A DNA stretch of 64,000 nucleotides from Bacillota bacterium (lineage in GTDB: Bacteria; Bacillota; Clostridia; Lachnospirales; Lachnospiraceae), in contig JAEWAK010000007.1 in NCBI GenBank assembly GCA_023391695.1, positions 284,102-348,101 on the forward strand, given 5' to 3'. The notes below the pieces were generated by a model that searched no databases, was not told the DNA's origin, and saw nothing but the letters and a program-made list of their open reading frames with translations. The translations under genes were made by a program, and so were the position numbers. Shown piece by piece: positions 45,289 to 52,551 of this stretch (its first letter is position 1; every line of letters begins with the position of its first letter).

Positions 45289-46998
45289 ATGAAAAAGCTA
45301 ACGGCACTTTTACTTGTAATTGTAATGCTTACTTCCCTGGCCGGTTGTTCCGGGAAATCCGGTTCCGGCGGTCAGCCGGCTGCAACGGCAGACGGTGACA
45401 ATACCGCGGCGCAGGCAACGAAGGAGGAGACAAAAGCCAATGAGGGAGGAACAAAAAATATTGTCTATAATGTAGGGTCTGAACCGGACTCCTACGATCC
45501 GGGACTCAGCATTAATACCTCCACGGTTATCTTGTTCCAGCAGGGATATGATTTTTTGTACCGCCTGGATTCCTCCGGTACTTACCAGCCGTCCCTGGCA
45601 GAAAGCTATGAAATGAGTGACGACGGCCTGGTGTATACGTTCCGTTTAAGGGATGGCCTGAAATTCTCCGACGGAAGTGATTTGACCGCAGAAGATGTAG
45701 CTTACTCCTGGACCAGGGTACTGGATCCTAATACCGCTTCCGAATATGCTTTTATTATGTATTACATTAAAGGTGCGGCAGCTTTCAACACCAGCCTTAA
45801 TGATGATTCCGCAATCAGTTATGAGGATGCCAAGGCGGCCCTGGGAATTGAGGTGGCGGATCCTTTGACCCTTAAGGTTACACTGGAAGCACCTACCCCG
45901 TACTTTCTGTCCTTAACCGGTTTTACCACGTATGCGGTATTGGACAAAGAATTTCTTGAAAAAGCGGGGACCTATGGCGCTGATGTGGCATCCGTAACCA
46001 GCAGCGGTCCTTTTCAATTAACAGAGTGGAAAAAGGGCGAATACATGCTCTTTAAAAAGAATGAAAACTATTGGGATAAAGACAGTGTAAAACTGGATAC
46101 AATCAAAATGACAATGGTTGACTCCTCCTCAACAGAACTTACCTTGTTTGAAACCGGAGAAATCCAGGCGACCAATGTGGATATGTCCACCGCCGATATT
46201 CTGGCATACCAGTCTCAGGGAACTTTAAAGCAGATGACACAGTTGAATACGGGCTGGATTGCATTTAATACGGCTAAAACACCCCTTGACGATGTGAGGG
46301 TAAGAAAAGCCCTGGTCTACGCCCTTGACTTAAATTCCATCAATGAAAACGTAATCGGCGGAGGTTCTGCAGCGGCGGACGGTATGATTCCGGGCAGTAT
46401 GCCTTCACCGGCTGATCCTTCCAAACCTTTCCGGACAGCTTCCTATGTAAATACGGCAGGGGATATTGAACAGGCAAAGCAGCTTTTGGCAGAAGCCGGC
46501 TATCCGGACGGACAGGGCTTCCCTGCAATAAAGCTCCAGTACGGTGCGGCCAGAGACTTAGACAGAATGATCGCGGAAGCCATGAGTGCCATGTGGTCCC
46601 AGAATCTGGGCATTACCGTTACACCGGAGGGTGTGGAGGCCAAGGCCAGAAATACGGCCAGGGAGGAAGGCAATTTTGATTTATGCTTCCAGGGCTGGGG
46701 TGCTGACTATGCAGATCCTTATACTTTTCTGGAGTGCCTGAAATCGGATCATTATTATAATTACGGTAAATATAACAGTTCGGAATATGACGGTTATATG
46801 GAAATCGCAGCTACGTCCCTGTCTGCCGGGGAAAGAACGGAAGCTATGACGAAAGCGGAAGCACTGCTGTTTGAAGACATGCCGATACTCTGCTATAACT
46901 TTGCAACCAAATGCTATCTCCAGTCTGACAAGCTGGTGGATGTTGTCAGAAATCCGACCGGGCCGGTTGACTTAAAGTGGGCTGATCTAACGGAATAA
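45289..46998 (+). CDS. dipeptide-binding lipoprotein (solute-binding family 5)
   Basis: 569 residues. Lipobox LAGC, then the family 5 fold: NVGSEPDSYDPGLSINTSTVILFQQGYDFLYRLD, YTFRLRDGLKFSDGSDLTAEDVAYSWTRVLDP, and FQGWGADYADPYTFLECL near the C-terminus. It captures the peptide ligand outside the cell. Last gene of the operon. The ligand class is inferred from context. Confidence 0.95.
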   Translation: MKKLTALLLVIVMLTSLAGCSGKSGSGGQPAATADGDNTAAQATKEETKANEGGTKNIVYNVGSEPDSYDPGLSINTSTVILFQQGYDFLYRLDSSGTYQPSLAESYEMSDDGLVYTFRLRDGLKFSDGSDLTAEDVAYSWTRVLDPNTASEYAFIMYYIKGAAAFNTSLNDDSAISYEDAKAALGIEVADPLTLKVTLEAPTPYFLSLTGFTTYAVLDKEFLEKAGTYGADVASVTSSGPFQLTEWKKGEYMLFKKNENYWDKDSVKLDTIKMTMVDSSSTELTLFETGEIQATNVDMSTADILAYQSQGTLKQMTQLNTGWIAFNTAKTPLDDVRVRKALVYALDLNSINENVIGGGSAAADGMIPGSMPSPADPSKPFRTASYVNTAGDIEQAKQLLAEAGYPDGQGFPAIKLQYGAARDLDRMIAEAMSAMWSQNLGITVTPEGVEAKARNTAREEGNFDLCFQGWGADYADPYTFLECLKSDHYYNYGKYNSSEYDGYMEIAATSLSAGERTEAMTKAEALLFEDMPILCYNFATKCYLQSDKLVDVVRNPTGPVDLKWADLTE

Positions 46999-47038
46999 GA
47001 GACAAAAGTGTATCATTCAGCCAAATCAAAATAAACCT

Positions 47039-47090
47039 GTCAAGTAAGTCTGACTCCCGCCGCTGCCTGCAGGAGTCAGGCTTATTTGAC
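47039..47090 (+). terminator. hairpin after the dipeptide transporter operon
   Basis: GTCAAGTAAG-t-CTGACTCC pairs with GGAGTCAG-g-CTTATTTGAC. No T-run follows, so it may stabilise the 3' end rather than terminate. Confidence 0.5.
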
Positions 47091-47233
47091 GCATGAAGCA
47101 ATATAATTTCAGGAACTAAGGAGGTTTCCAGGTTTGATTGTAAACTTCTTGCAGGGAAGGAACCCCTATGTCACTAAAAAACTCCGGACATTTCAGGAAC
47201 AAACGTCCGTTATAGCCATCCATGTCTTTTAGG

Positions 47234-47262
47234 TTGTGATAAGTTAAGTTATATGATAAAAT
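47234..47262 (+). promoter_or_regulatory. promoter of the first TetR gene
   Basis: TTGTGA (47234), 17-nt spacer, TAAAAT (47257), 52 bp before the ATG at 47314. No full copy of the 25-bp operator is present here. Confidence 0.5.
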
Positions 47263-47313
47263 ACCTATTAGTTTCAAGTGGAATTTATATCAGCAAAAGG
47301 AGTGTTATATAGA

Positions 47314-47895
47314 ATGTCGGAACAAATAAGCACAAAGGATAAAATAGTGAATGCGGCCTGGGAATTATTCCATGCAAAAGGCTATGAGAATACAACGGTA
47401 GAGGATATCATTGCCGCCGCGGGAACCTCAAAGGGTACCTTTTACTATTATTTTGAACGGAAAGATGCCTTACTTGACACCTTGTCCACAATTTTTGACC
47501 ACCGTTACGAACAGTTGGAAAAGAAAATGTCGTCGGATTTAAACAGCTTTGATAAACTGCTTTATATGAATTATGAAATGCATTTATATATTGAAAAGAA
47601 AATGGATGTGGATTTGCTTTCCTCTTTATATTCCACCCAGCTTATCTCCAAGGGGAAGTCAAATTTATTGGACCAGAACAGGGTTTATTATAAATTGATA
47701 AGCGATATTATAGAAGAAGGACAAAAACTGGGACATATAACAAAAGATAAATCGGTACGGGAATTAACAAGATATTATTCTCTATGTGAAAGGGCCTTGA
47801 TTACGGACTGGTGTCTGGACAGGGGAAGCTATTCCCTGGCCGGGTACAGCAAAGAATATATGCCCCTGATGCTTCAGGCCTTCAAGGCAGACTGA
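47314..47895 (+). CDS. TetR-family regulator, paralog 1
   Basis: 193 residues from the ATG at 47314 (AAGGAG 11 nt upstream). HTH: DKIVNAAWELFHAKGYENTTVEDIIAAAGTSKGTFYYYFERKDALL. The ligand domain aligns over its full length without gaps with the TetR at 60738 (same length; shared SFDKL-YM, YIE-K--VD-L--LYS-Q, L-QNR-YYK, IIEEGQK, REL, L-DWC---G-Y-LA-Y). It lies between the dipeptide transporter and the peptidase gene and is a candidate binder of the shared operator. Confidence 0.93.
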   Translation: MSEQISTKDKIVNAAWELFHAKGYENTTVEDIIAAAGTSKGTFYYYFERKDALLDTLSTIFDHRYEQLEKKMSSDLNSFDKLLYMNYEMHLYIEKKMDVDLLSSLYSTQLISKGKSNLLDQNRVYYKLISDIIEEGQKLGHITKDKSVRELTRYYSLCERALITDWCLDRGSYSLAGYSKEYMPLMLQAFKAD

Positions 47896-47923
47896 GCCGC
47901 ATGCAGCGTAAGTCCAATGTGCT

Positions 47924-48068
47924 GACCGCCTGATATCTTGACTAATTCGCTCAGTTGATCCAAACCACTGCAGCGTTAAAATTTCTTGACAATGCCACTG
48001 CATTTTCTTTGAAATTTTGCCTTGCATTGGCACAAATGACCGGAGAATTAGTCTAAATACCAAGCGGC
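47924..48068. repeat. family-3 palindromic repeat
   Basis: About 145 bp with terminal inverted repeats GACCGCCTGATATCTTGAC-TAATTC and GAATTA-GTCTAAATACCAAGCGGC. A partial relative lies at 15083. No ORF. It sits between the convergent TetR and peptidase genes. Confidence 0.65.
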
Positions 48069-48176
48069 CGGTACACTAATGCAGCATCCGGCCCAAGCTG
48101 AGCTGGATGCTTCACCGGTAGTTTTATGTATTTCCATGCAATGTCCGGTATTGGTTGACACGGCGGCAGAACAGGT

Positions 48177-49430
48177 TTATCTTTTGCCCATAACGGCTTC
48201 AATCTCTTCAATGCTGCGCGGAGTTATGGCAGAAAGGTTTTCGCAGCTGGTCTCTGTGATCAGGCAGTTATCTTCCAGCCGGAAACCGATTCCCCAATCT
48301 TCGCAATAAATTCCGATATCCACGCAGAATACCATTCCGGGAGCCGTGATCATCTGATCTGCCGGGGATACCGTATCATGAACATCATAGCCCACGTGAT
48401 GCGCCCCTCCGTGCCAGATATATTTGCCCACATCTTCATACCGGTCACAGAGACCTATATTTTTTAGCTGCTCAAAATTATATTTTCTGGCTGTCAGATC
48501 CACGTCCGTCATGGGAATTCCCGGTTTTAAAATATCAAACATGTAATTGGAGGTCGCATAGGCGCATTCATAAAGCAGGCGTTGTTTTTCACTGAATTTT
48601 CCGTTGCAGGGCCAGCCTCTTGAAACATCATTTATCATATTATCGTAGCATGCCCCCACATCATTTAAAACCATGTCTCCGTCGTGGGCCTGTCCTTTGT
48701 AGGAATAATAGTGTATGCAGAAATTATTGGTGCCGGCGGATATAATGGAAGGAAAACCGGGAGCCAGTACGCCCTGCTGTGCAAGGGCATAATCAAATTC
48801 CGCCTTATACTGGTATTCGTACATGCCGGGCTTGGAAGCCTGCATCATGGAAATAATGCCGGCCTTTGTGATCTGTTCGGCGGTTTTCATGGCTTCGATT
48901 TCACAGGGTTTTTTTATGGTACGCTGTTTTCTGATTTGAGAATTCAGATTTTTAATCGGAAGAAAGGGGTACCGGCTTTTTACATAGGAGGCCAGTTTAT
49001 ACGCATCGCTGTCAGGTTCGTCCTCTCCTAGTTTATCAAAATCCAGATATAATCTTTCCGCCTGGTTCAACTGGATTTTCCGGTCCAGAAAACCAATGAA
49101 TTCCTGGAGGTAGGCTATCTGTTCCACAGCGGAAGCGCCCTGCGCTTCGGTTTCGGTTAATCTTTTACCGGTCCAGCGTTCCTCTTTTAAATTATGGGGA
49201 AGCAGGTAAAGGGTTTCTTCTGTTTCGGCAGTATCTTTTTTAAATGCGGCCAGAATGCTGTTTTCCTGCTCAATACCGGTCATATATACAAAGCTTCTGT
49301 TGGCAAAGAAAGGGTAGTACTCGTCTCCGGTTTTCCGGGGGGCATGTCCGCTGAATAATACGGCAAGGGAGCCCGGTTCCAGGCTGGCATAAAGGGCCTG
49401 TCTGTTATCCTTGTGAAATTCTTTCTTCAT
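48177..49430 (-). CDS. Xaa-Pro aminopeptidase (M24B)
   Basis: 417 residues. N-terminal AMP_N domain (about 5-140; SLAVLFSGHAPRKTGDEYYPFFANRSFVYMTG) and a pita-bread catalytic domain (about 165-410) with metal-ligand Asp in LNDVGACYDNMINDVSRGWP, His in WHGGAHHVGYDVHD, and Glu in GIGFRLEDNCLITE. It removes the N-terminal residue before proline, so it would free Pro- or Hyp-terminated products from imported peptides in the cytoplasm. Divergent from proC. Ribosome site AAAGGAG. Confidence 0.95.
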   Translation of the reverse strand: MKKEFHKDNRQALYASLEPGSLAVLFSGHAPRKTGDEYYPFFANRSFVYMTGIEQENSILAAFKKDTAETEETLYLLPHNLKEERWTGKRLTETEAQGASAVEQIAYLQEFIGFLDRKIQLNQAERLYLDFDKLGEDEPDSDAYKLASYVKSRYPFLPIKNLNSQIRKQRTIKKPCEIEAMKTAEQITKAGIISMMQASKPGMYEYQYKAEFDYALAQQGVLAPGFPSIISAGTNNFCIHYYSYKGQAHDGDMVLNDVGACYDNMINDVSRGWPCNGKFSEKQRLLYECAYATSNYMFDILKPGIPMTDVDLTARKYNFEQLKNIGLCDRYEDVGKYIWHGGAHHVGYDVHDTVSPADQMITAPGMVFCVDIGIYCEDWGIGFRLEDNCLITETSCENLSAITPRSIEEIEAVMGKR

Positions 49431-49676
49431 ACTTTTTCTCCTTTTTTTGTTTATGAGTAACTATTCAGAACACCCGGGAAAAGCGTATAAAAAGCATACA
49501 CCGTTAAAATTTCGAGTTAGTAAGCGCCAAAGTATGTATTATTTTGCATATTTTTGTGCATAAGTGCATAAATGTACTCTCATTTATGCGTTGTTCGTTA
49601 GAACCCAGTGACTGAATCGTCACGTTTATGGTTATCCCAGAGGATGATCCCATTGATAAAGAGGAATAAATTCATA
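49431..49676. other. divergent promoter region, left part
   Basis: No gene. The promoter of the minus-strand peptidase gene must lie here. A GCATATTTTTGTGCATAAGTGCATAAATG stretch (about 49546-49575) carries repeated TGCATA words that could be a regulator site. Confidence 0.35.
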
Positions 49677-49731
49677 TTGACAAATAGAACTGGCAATCTT
49701 ATAATATAGACCATAGTATAGAACATAGTAT
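49677..49731 (+). promoter_or_regulatory. consensus promoter and operator of the proC operon
   Basis: Perfect TTGACA (49677), 17-nt spacer, perfect TATAAT (49700). The operator 49707-49731 is TAGACCATAGTA then TAGAACATAGTA, starting one base after the -10, so a bound repressor would block initiation. The first gene on this strand is proC at 50208, beyond a terminator-like hairpin and a MITE-like repeat. Confidence 0.85.
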
Positions 49732-49778
49732 AATACAACTCACTAATAAATTCAAGGGATAAAGAAATATTTGTCATT

Positions 49779-49815
49779 GGCGAAGCAGTCATATAGGTCT
49801 GAAGCGCCTCTTTTT
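49779..49815 (+). terminator. leader terminator-like hairpin before proC
   Basis: GGCGaagCAG and CTGaagCGCC pair around a symmetric internal loop, followed by TCTTTTTATTT. It lies about 70 nt after the start of transcription expected from the promoter at 49677. Confidence 0.55.
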
Positions 49816-49833
49816 ATTTAACGAGCATTTAAC

Positions 49834-49998
49834 GAGCACTCTCGGAAACTCCCTTATACACATCTTTGTGGCTGATTTTCCACCAGCTGCACACAAATTT
49901 AATCAACGTACGCTCCACGTACGCCTCATAAATTTGTGTACATCTGACAAAAAATCATCTCACAAATCTGCATACAAAGAGTTTCCGAGAGTACTCTT
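49834..49998. repeat. family-4 MITE-like element in the proC leader
   Basis: 165 bp with terminal inverted repeats GAGCACTCTCGGAAACTC and GAGTTTCCGAGAGTACTC (17 of 18 match). TTAAC flanks both ends, a possible target duplication. It lies between the promoter and proC and could add structure to the leader RNA. Confidence 0.75.
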
Positions 49999-50207
49999 AA
50001 CAGGAAAGTTCTCCGGATTTATGAATTTCCGAAAGAGGAAATGCCTCCGGGGCTGTGCACATTTGCGGTACAAAAAGCCGTATGCGTTCCCGTAAGCAGC
50101 ATGGCGGTGCCATGCAAAATTTTTCCGGGTTGAAACACATCAATACGCTGGTGCAAGAACCGCAGTGACTGGACATACAAAAATATAAAATGAAAGGAAG
50201 CCACAGG

Positions 50208-51002
50208 ATGAAGATTGGTTTTATTGGCGGCGGCAACATGGCCACAGCCATGATCGGAGGTATTATAGCAAATAATATTTGCAGTGCGGGGGATATCATA
50301 GTGTCGGATGCTTATGCACCGGCTTTGGAAAAAGCGAAAGAAAAACTGCAGGTACAGATTAGTACGGACAACAAAGAAACGGTATCCGGATCGGATATAT
50401 TATTTTTGTCCGTAAAACCCCAGTACTATGAATCCGTAATTAAGGAAATCAGGGAGGAAATCAGGGAAAGCCAGATCATCGTAACCATTGCCCCCGGAAA
50501 AACCTTGGAATGGCTGTCGGATACCTTTGGGAAACCGGTGAAAATCGTACGCTGCATGCCCAATACCCCTGCTCTGGTATGCGAAGGTATTACGGGAGCA
50601 TGCCATAATGAACTGGTTACCGGAGAAGAGCTTAATGGTATCTGTAAAATTTTAAGCGGCTTTGGCAAGATTGAGATGGTGCCGGAAAAACAGATGGATG
50701 TTGTTGTATCGGTAAGCGGGAGTTCTCCGGCCTATGTATTTATGTTTATTGAAGCCATGGCGGATGCGGCGGTCGCAGACGGAATGCCCAGGGCCCAGGC
50801 TTACAGGTTTGCTGCCCAGGCGGTTTACGGAAGTGCGAAGATGGTTCTGGAGACGGGCAAGCATCCGGCAGAATTAAAAGATATGGTATGCTCTCCGGGA
50901 GGAACTACCATTGAGGCAGTGCGTGTACTGGAGAAAAACGGATTCCGCAGTGCCGTCATAGAGGCCATGAAGGCGTGTACAATAAAATCGAAAGGATTGT
51001 AG
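50208..51002 (+). CDS. proC: pyrroline-5-carboxylate reductase
   Basis: 264 residues from the ATG at 50208 (AAAGGAAG upstream; the ATG at 50190 is too close to it). Rossmann start KIGFIGGGNMATAMIGG, then CMPNTPALVCEG, and the C-terminal signature SGSSPAYVFMFIEAMADAAV...SPGGTTIEAV. It reduces P5C to L-proline with NAD(P)H. Next to HypD, which makes P5C from trans-4-hydroxyproline, it is the second step of hydroxyproline reduction. Four bp before the ppnP gene. Confidence 0.97.
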   Translation: MKIGFIGGGNMATAMIGGIIANNICSAGDIIVSDAYAPALEKAKEKLQVQISTDNKETVSGSDILFLSVKPQYYESVIKEIREEIRESQIIVTIAPGKTLEWLSDTFGKPVKIVRCMPNTPALVCEGITGACHNELVTGEELNGICKILSGFGKIEMVPEKQMDVVVSVSGSSPAYVFMFIEAMADAAVADGMPRAQAYRFAAQAVYGSAKMVLETGKHPAELKDMVCSPGGTTIEAVRVLEKNGFRSAVIEAMKACTIKSKGL

Positions 51003-51005
51003 TAT

Positions 51006-51326
51006 ATGAAATTTGAAAACGTAGATGTGGTAAAAGAGGCAAATGTTTATTTTGAAGGAAAGGTTACGAGCCGTACCGTATATTTTAAGAACGGTGAAAG
51101 AAAGACTCTGGGTTTTATGCTGCCGGGGGAATATGAATTTGGTACCGGGGCAGAGGAATGCATGGAAATACTGGGCGGTGAAATGGATGTGTACCTTCCG
51201 GGGGATACCTCCCATACCACTTATAAAAAGGGTGAAAGCTTTGCCGTGCCGGCCAATTCCAAATTTAAAGTAACTGTAAAAAGCTATAGTGATTACTGCT
51301 GCTCCTATAAGGAGAATCAGAAATAA
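51006..51326 (+). CDS. ppnP: pyrimidine/purine nucleoside phosphorylase, PpnP family
   Basis: 106 residues, a one-domain cupin of the PpnP (YaiE/DUF1255) family: ANVYFEGKVTSRTV, GVMLPGEYEFGT-like segment GFMLPGEYEFGTGAEECMEI and GESFAVPANSKFKV. The E. coli member phosphorolyses several nucleosides. Its link to proline metabolism is not obvious; the tight spacing to proC shows co-transcription. Confidence 0.9.
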   Translation: MKFENVDVVKEANVYFEGKVTSRTVYFKNGERKTLGFMLPGEYEFGTGAEECMEILGGEMDVYLPGDTSHTTYKKGESFAVPANSKFKVTVKSYSDYCCSYKENQK

Positions 51327-51344
51327 AGGATTAATCATGGAACG

Positions 51345-51388
51345 AAAGGTATTTTTGCTGACGGTATAACAGCAGGAATACCTTTATT
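51345..51388 (+). terminator. intrinsic terminator of the proC-ppnP operon
   Basis: AAAGGTATTTTTGCTG pairs with CAGCAGGAATACCTTT, followed by ATTA. It separates this operon from the hypD operon. Confidence 0.75.
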
Positions 51389-51561
51389 ACTGAAATTTAT
51401 AGCATGTCTATGGGGTTCTTTCCCTGCTTGCGAACTGAGGTAAGGCCTGCTTATTCCAAGCCTTGTTGCCTACTCATAAATCGTACAAATACATTCGGAA
51501 GTTGTCCCCTCCCGGAATTGTTTTCTTTATTCATTGTACTGATTTTAACCACAAATTGATC

Positions 51562-51620
51562 TTGACAAAATAATGGAATAAAGATAAAATTTTATTAGAC
51601 TAAAGTTTAAACTAAAGTAT
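51562..51620 (+). promoter_or_regulatory. promoter and operator of the activase-hypD operon
   Basis: TTGACA (51562), 17-nt spacer, TAAAAT (51585). The operator at 51596-51620 is TAGACTAAAGTT then TAAACTAAAGTA, five bases after the -10. The leader is only about 40 nt and has no terminator hairpin, unlike the other three promoters of the set. Confidence 0.8.
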
Positions 51621-51634
51621 AAAGGAGCGCCGGA

Positions 51635-52549
51635 GTGAATAAACTTTTTATTACAGATATACAGAAATATTCCATACATGACGGCCAGGGTATCAGGACC
51701 ACAGTTTTTTTCAAGGGATGTCCCCTGGCCTGCACCTGGTGTCACAATCCGGAGACTCAGAATTTCTCCAGGCAGCTGTTATTTCAGGAAGAACGGTGTA
51801 CCGGCTGCGGCAGCTGCGTGCCGGCATGTCCCAGGAAGGCAGTTTCCATCCGGGACGGTATTGCCGTAACAGACCGGGATGCCTGCAGCCTGTGCGGTGC
51901 GTGTACCGATTACTGTCTTCAAAACATCCGGGCAATATCCGGGAAGTATTATACTGCCGAGGAGCTTATAAGGGAAATTGATAAGGATAAGGCTTTTTAT
52001 GAAAGTTCGGGAGGCGGGGTAACACTTTCCGGCGGGGAAGTACTGGCACAGGATATGGATTATCTGGAAGAATTGCTTAAAAAACTGTTTGCAAAAGGAT
52101 ACCGGGTGAATATCGATACCTCAGGATATGTGCCTTATCCGGTTATAGAACGGATTTTACCCTATGTTGATACCTTTTTGTATGATATAAAGCTTATGGA
52201 TCCGGAGTTACATAAAAAATATACCGGAGTCAGCAACGATTTGATCCTTAAGAACTTAAAAAAGTTAAGCCTGGCCAATGCGGGAATCTGGATACGTATA
52301 CCGGTTATCGGCGGGGTGAATGCTTCCGCTGAAAATATGGTACATATCGCGAGGTTTTTAAAAGATGGGAATATATCCTTAAAGCAAATCAATTTACTGC
52401 CTTATCATAATACGGGCAGCGGAAAATATAAGCGTTTGCAATGGGAGTACCGGGGTGAGGATTTTACAGCACCAACTGATGCGGAGTTAAAAGAATATGT
52501 GACAATTTTTGAACAATATGGGTTTTCCCATGTAAAGATAGGAGGCTGA
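51635..52549 (+). CDS. glycyl-radical enzyme activating protein (radical SAM)
   Basis: 304 residues from a GTG at 51635 (AAAGGAG upstream). Radical SAM Cys motif CPLACTWC follows IHDGQGIRTTVFFKG. A ferredoxin-like insert gives two more clusters: CTGCGSCVPACP and CSLCGACTDYC. SAM-binding SGGGVTLSGGEVL and the downstream YDIKLMDPELHKKYTG are typical. It abstracts H from the Gly of its partner, here the HypD encoded 2 bp downstream. Confidence 0.95.
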   Translation: MNKLFITDIQKYSIHDGQGIRTTVFFKGCPLACTWCHNPETQNFSRQLLFQEERCTGCGSCVPACPRKAVSIRDGIAVTDRDACSLCGACTDYCLQNIRAISGKYYTAEELIREIDKDKAFYESSGGGVTLSGGEVLAQDMDYLEELLKKLFAKGYRVNIDTSGYVPYPVIERILPYVDTFLYDIKLMDPELHKKYTGVSNDLILKNLKKLSLANAGIWIRIPVIGGVNASAENMVHIARFLKDGNISLKQINLLPYHNTGSGKYKRLQWEYRGEDFTAPTDAELKEYVTIFEQYGFSHVKIGG

Positions 52550-52551
52550 GC

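Noticed and set aside
48079..48309. Plus-strand frame opposite the peptidase C-terminus
   Set aside because: Lies mostly antisense to the peptidase catalytic domain; no ribosome site.
49997..50299. Minus-strand frame opposite the proC start
   Set aside because: It overlaps the MITE end and the start of proC and has low-complexity composition without recognisable features.
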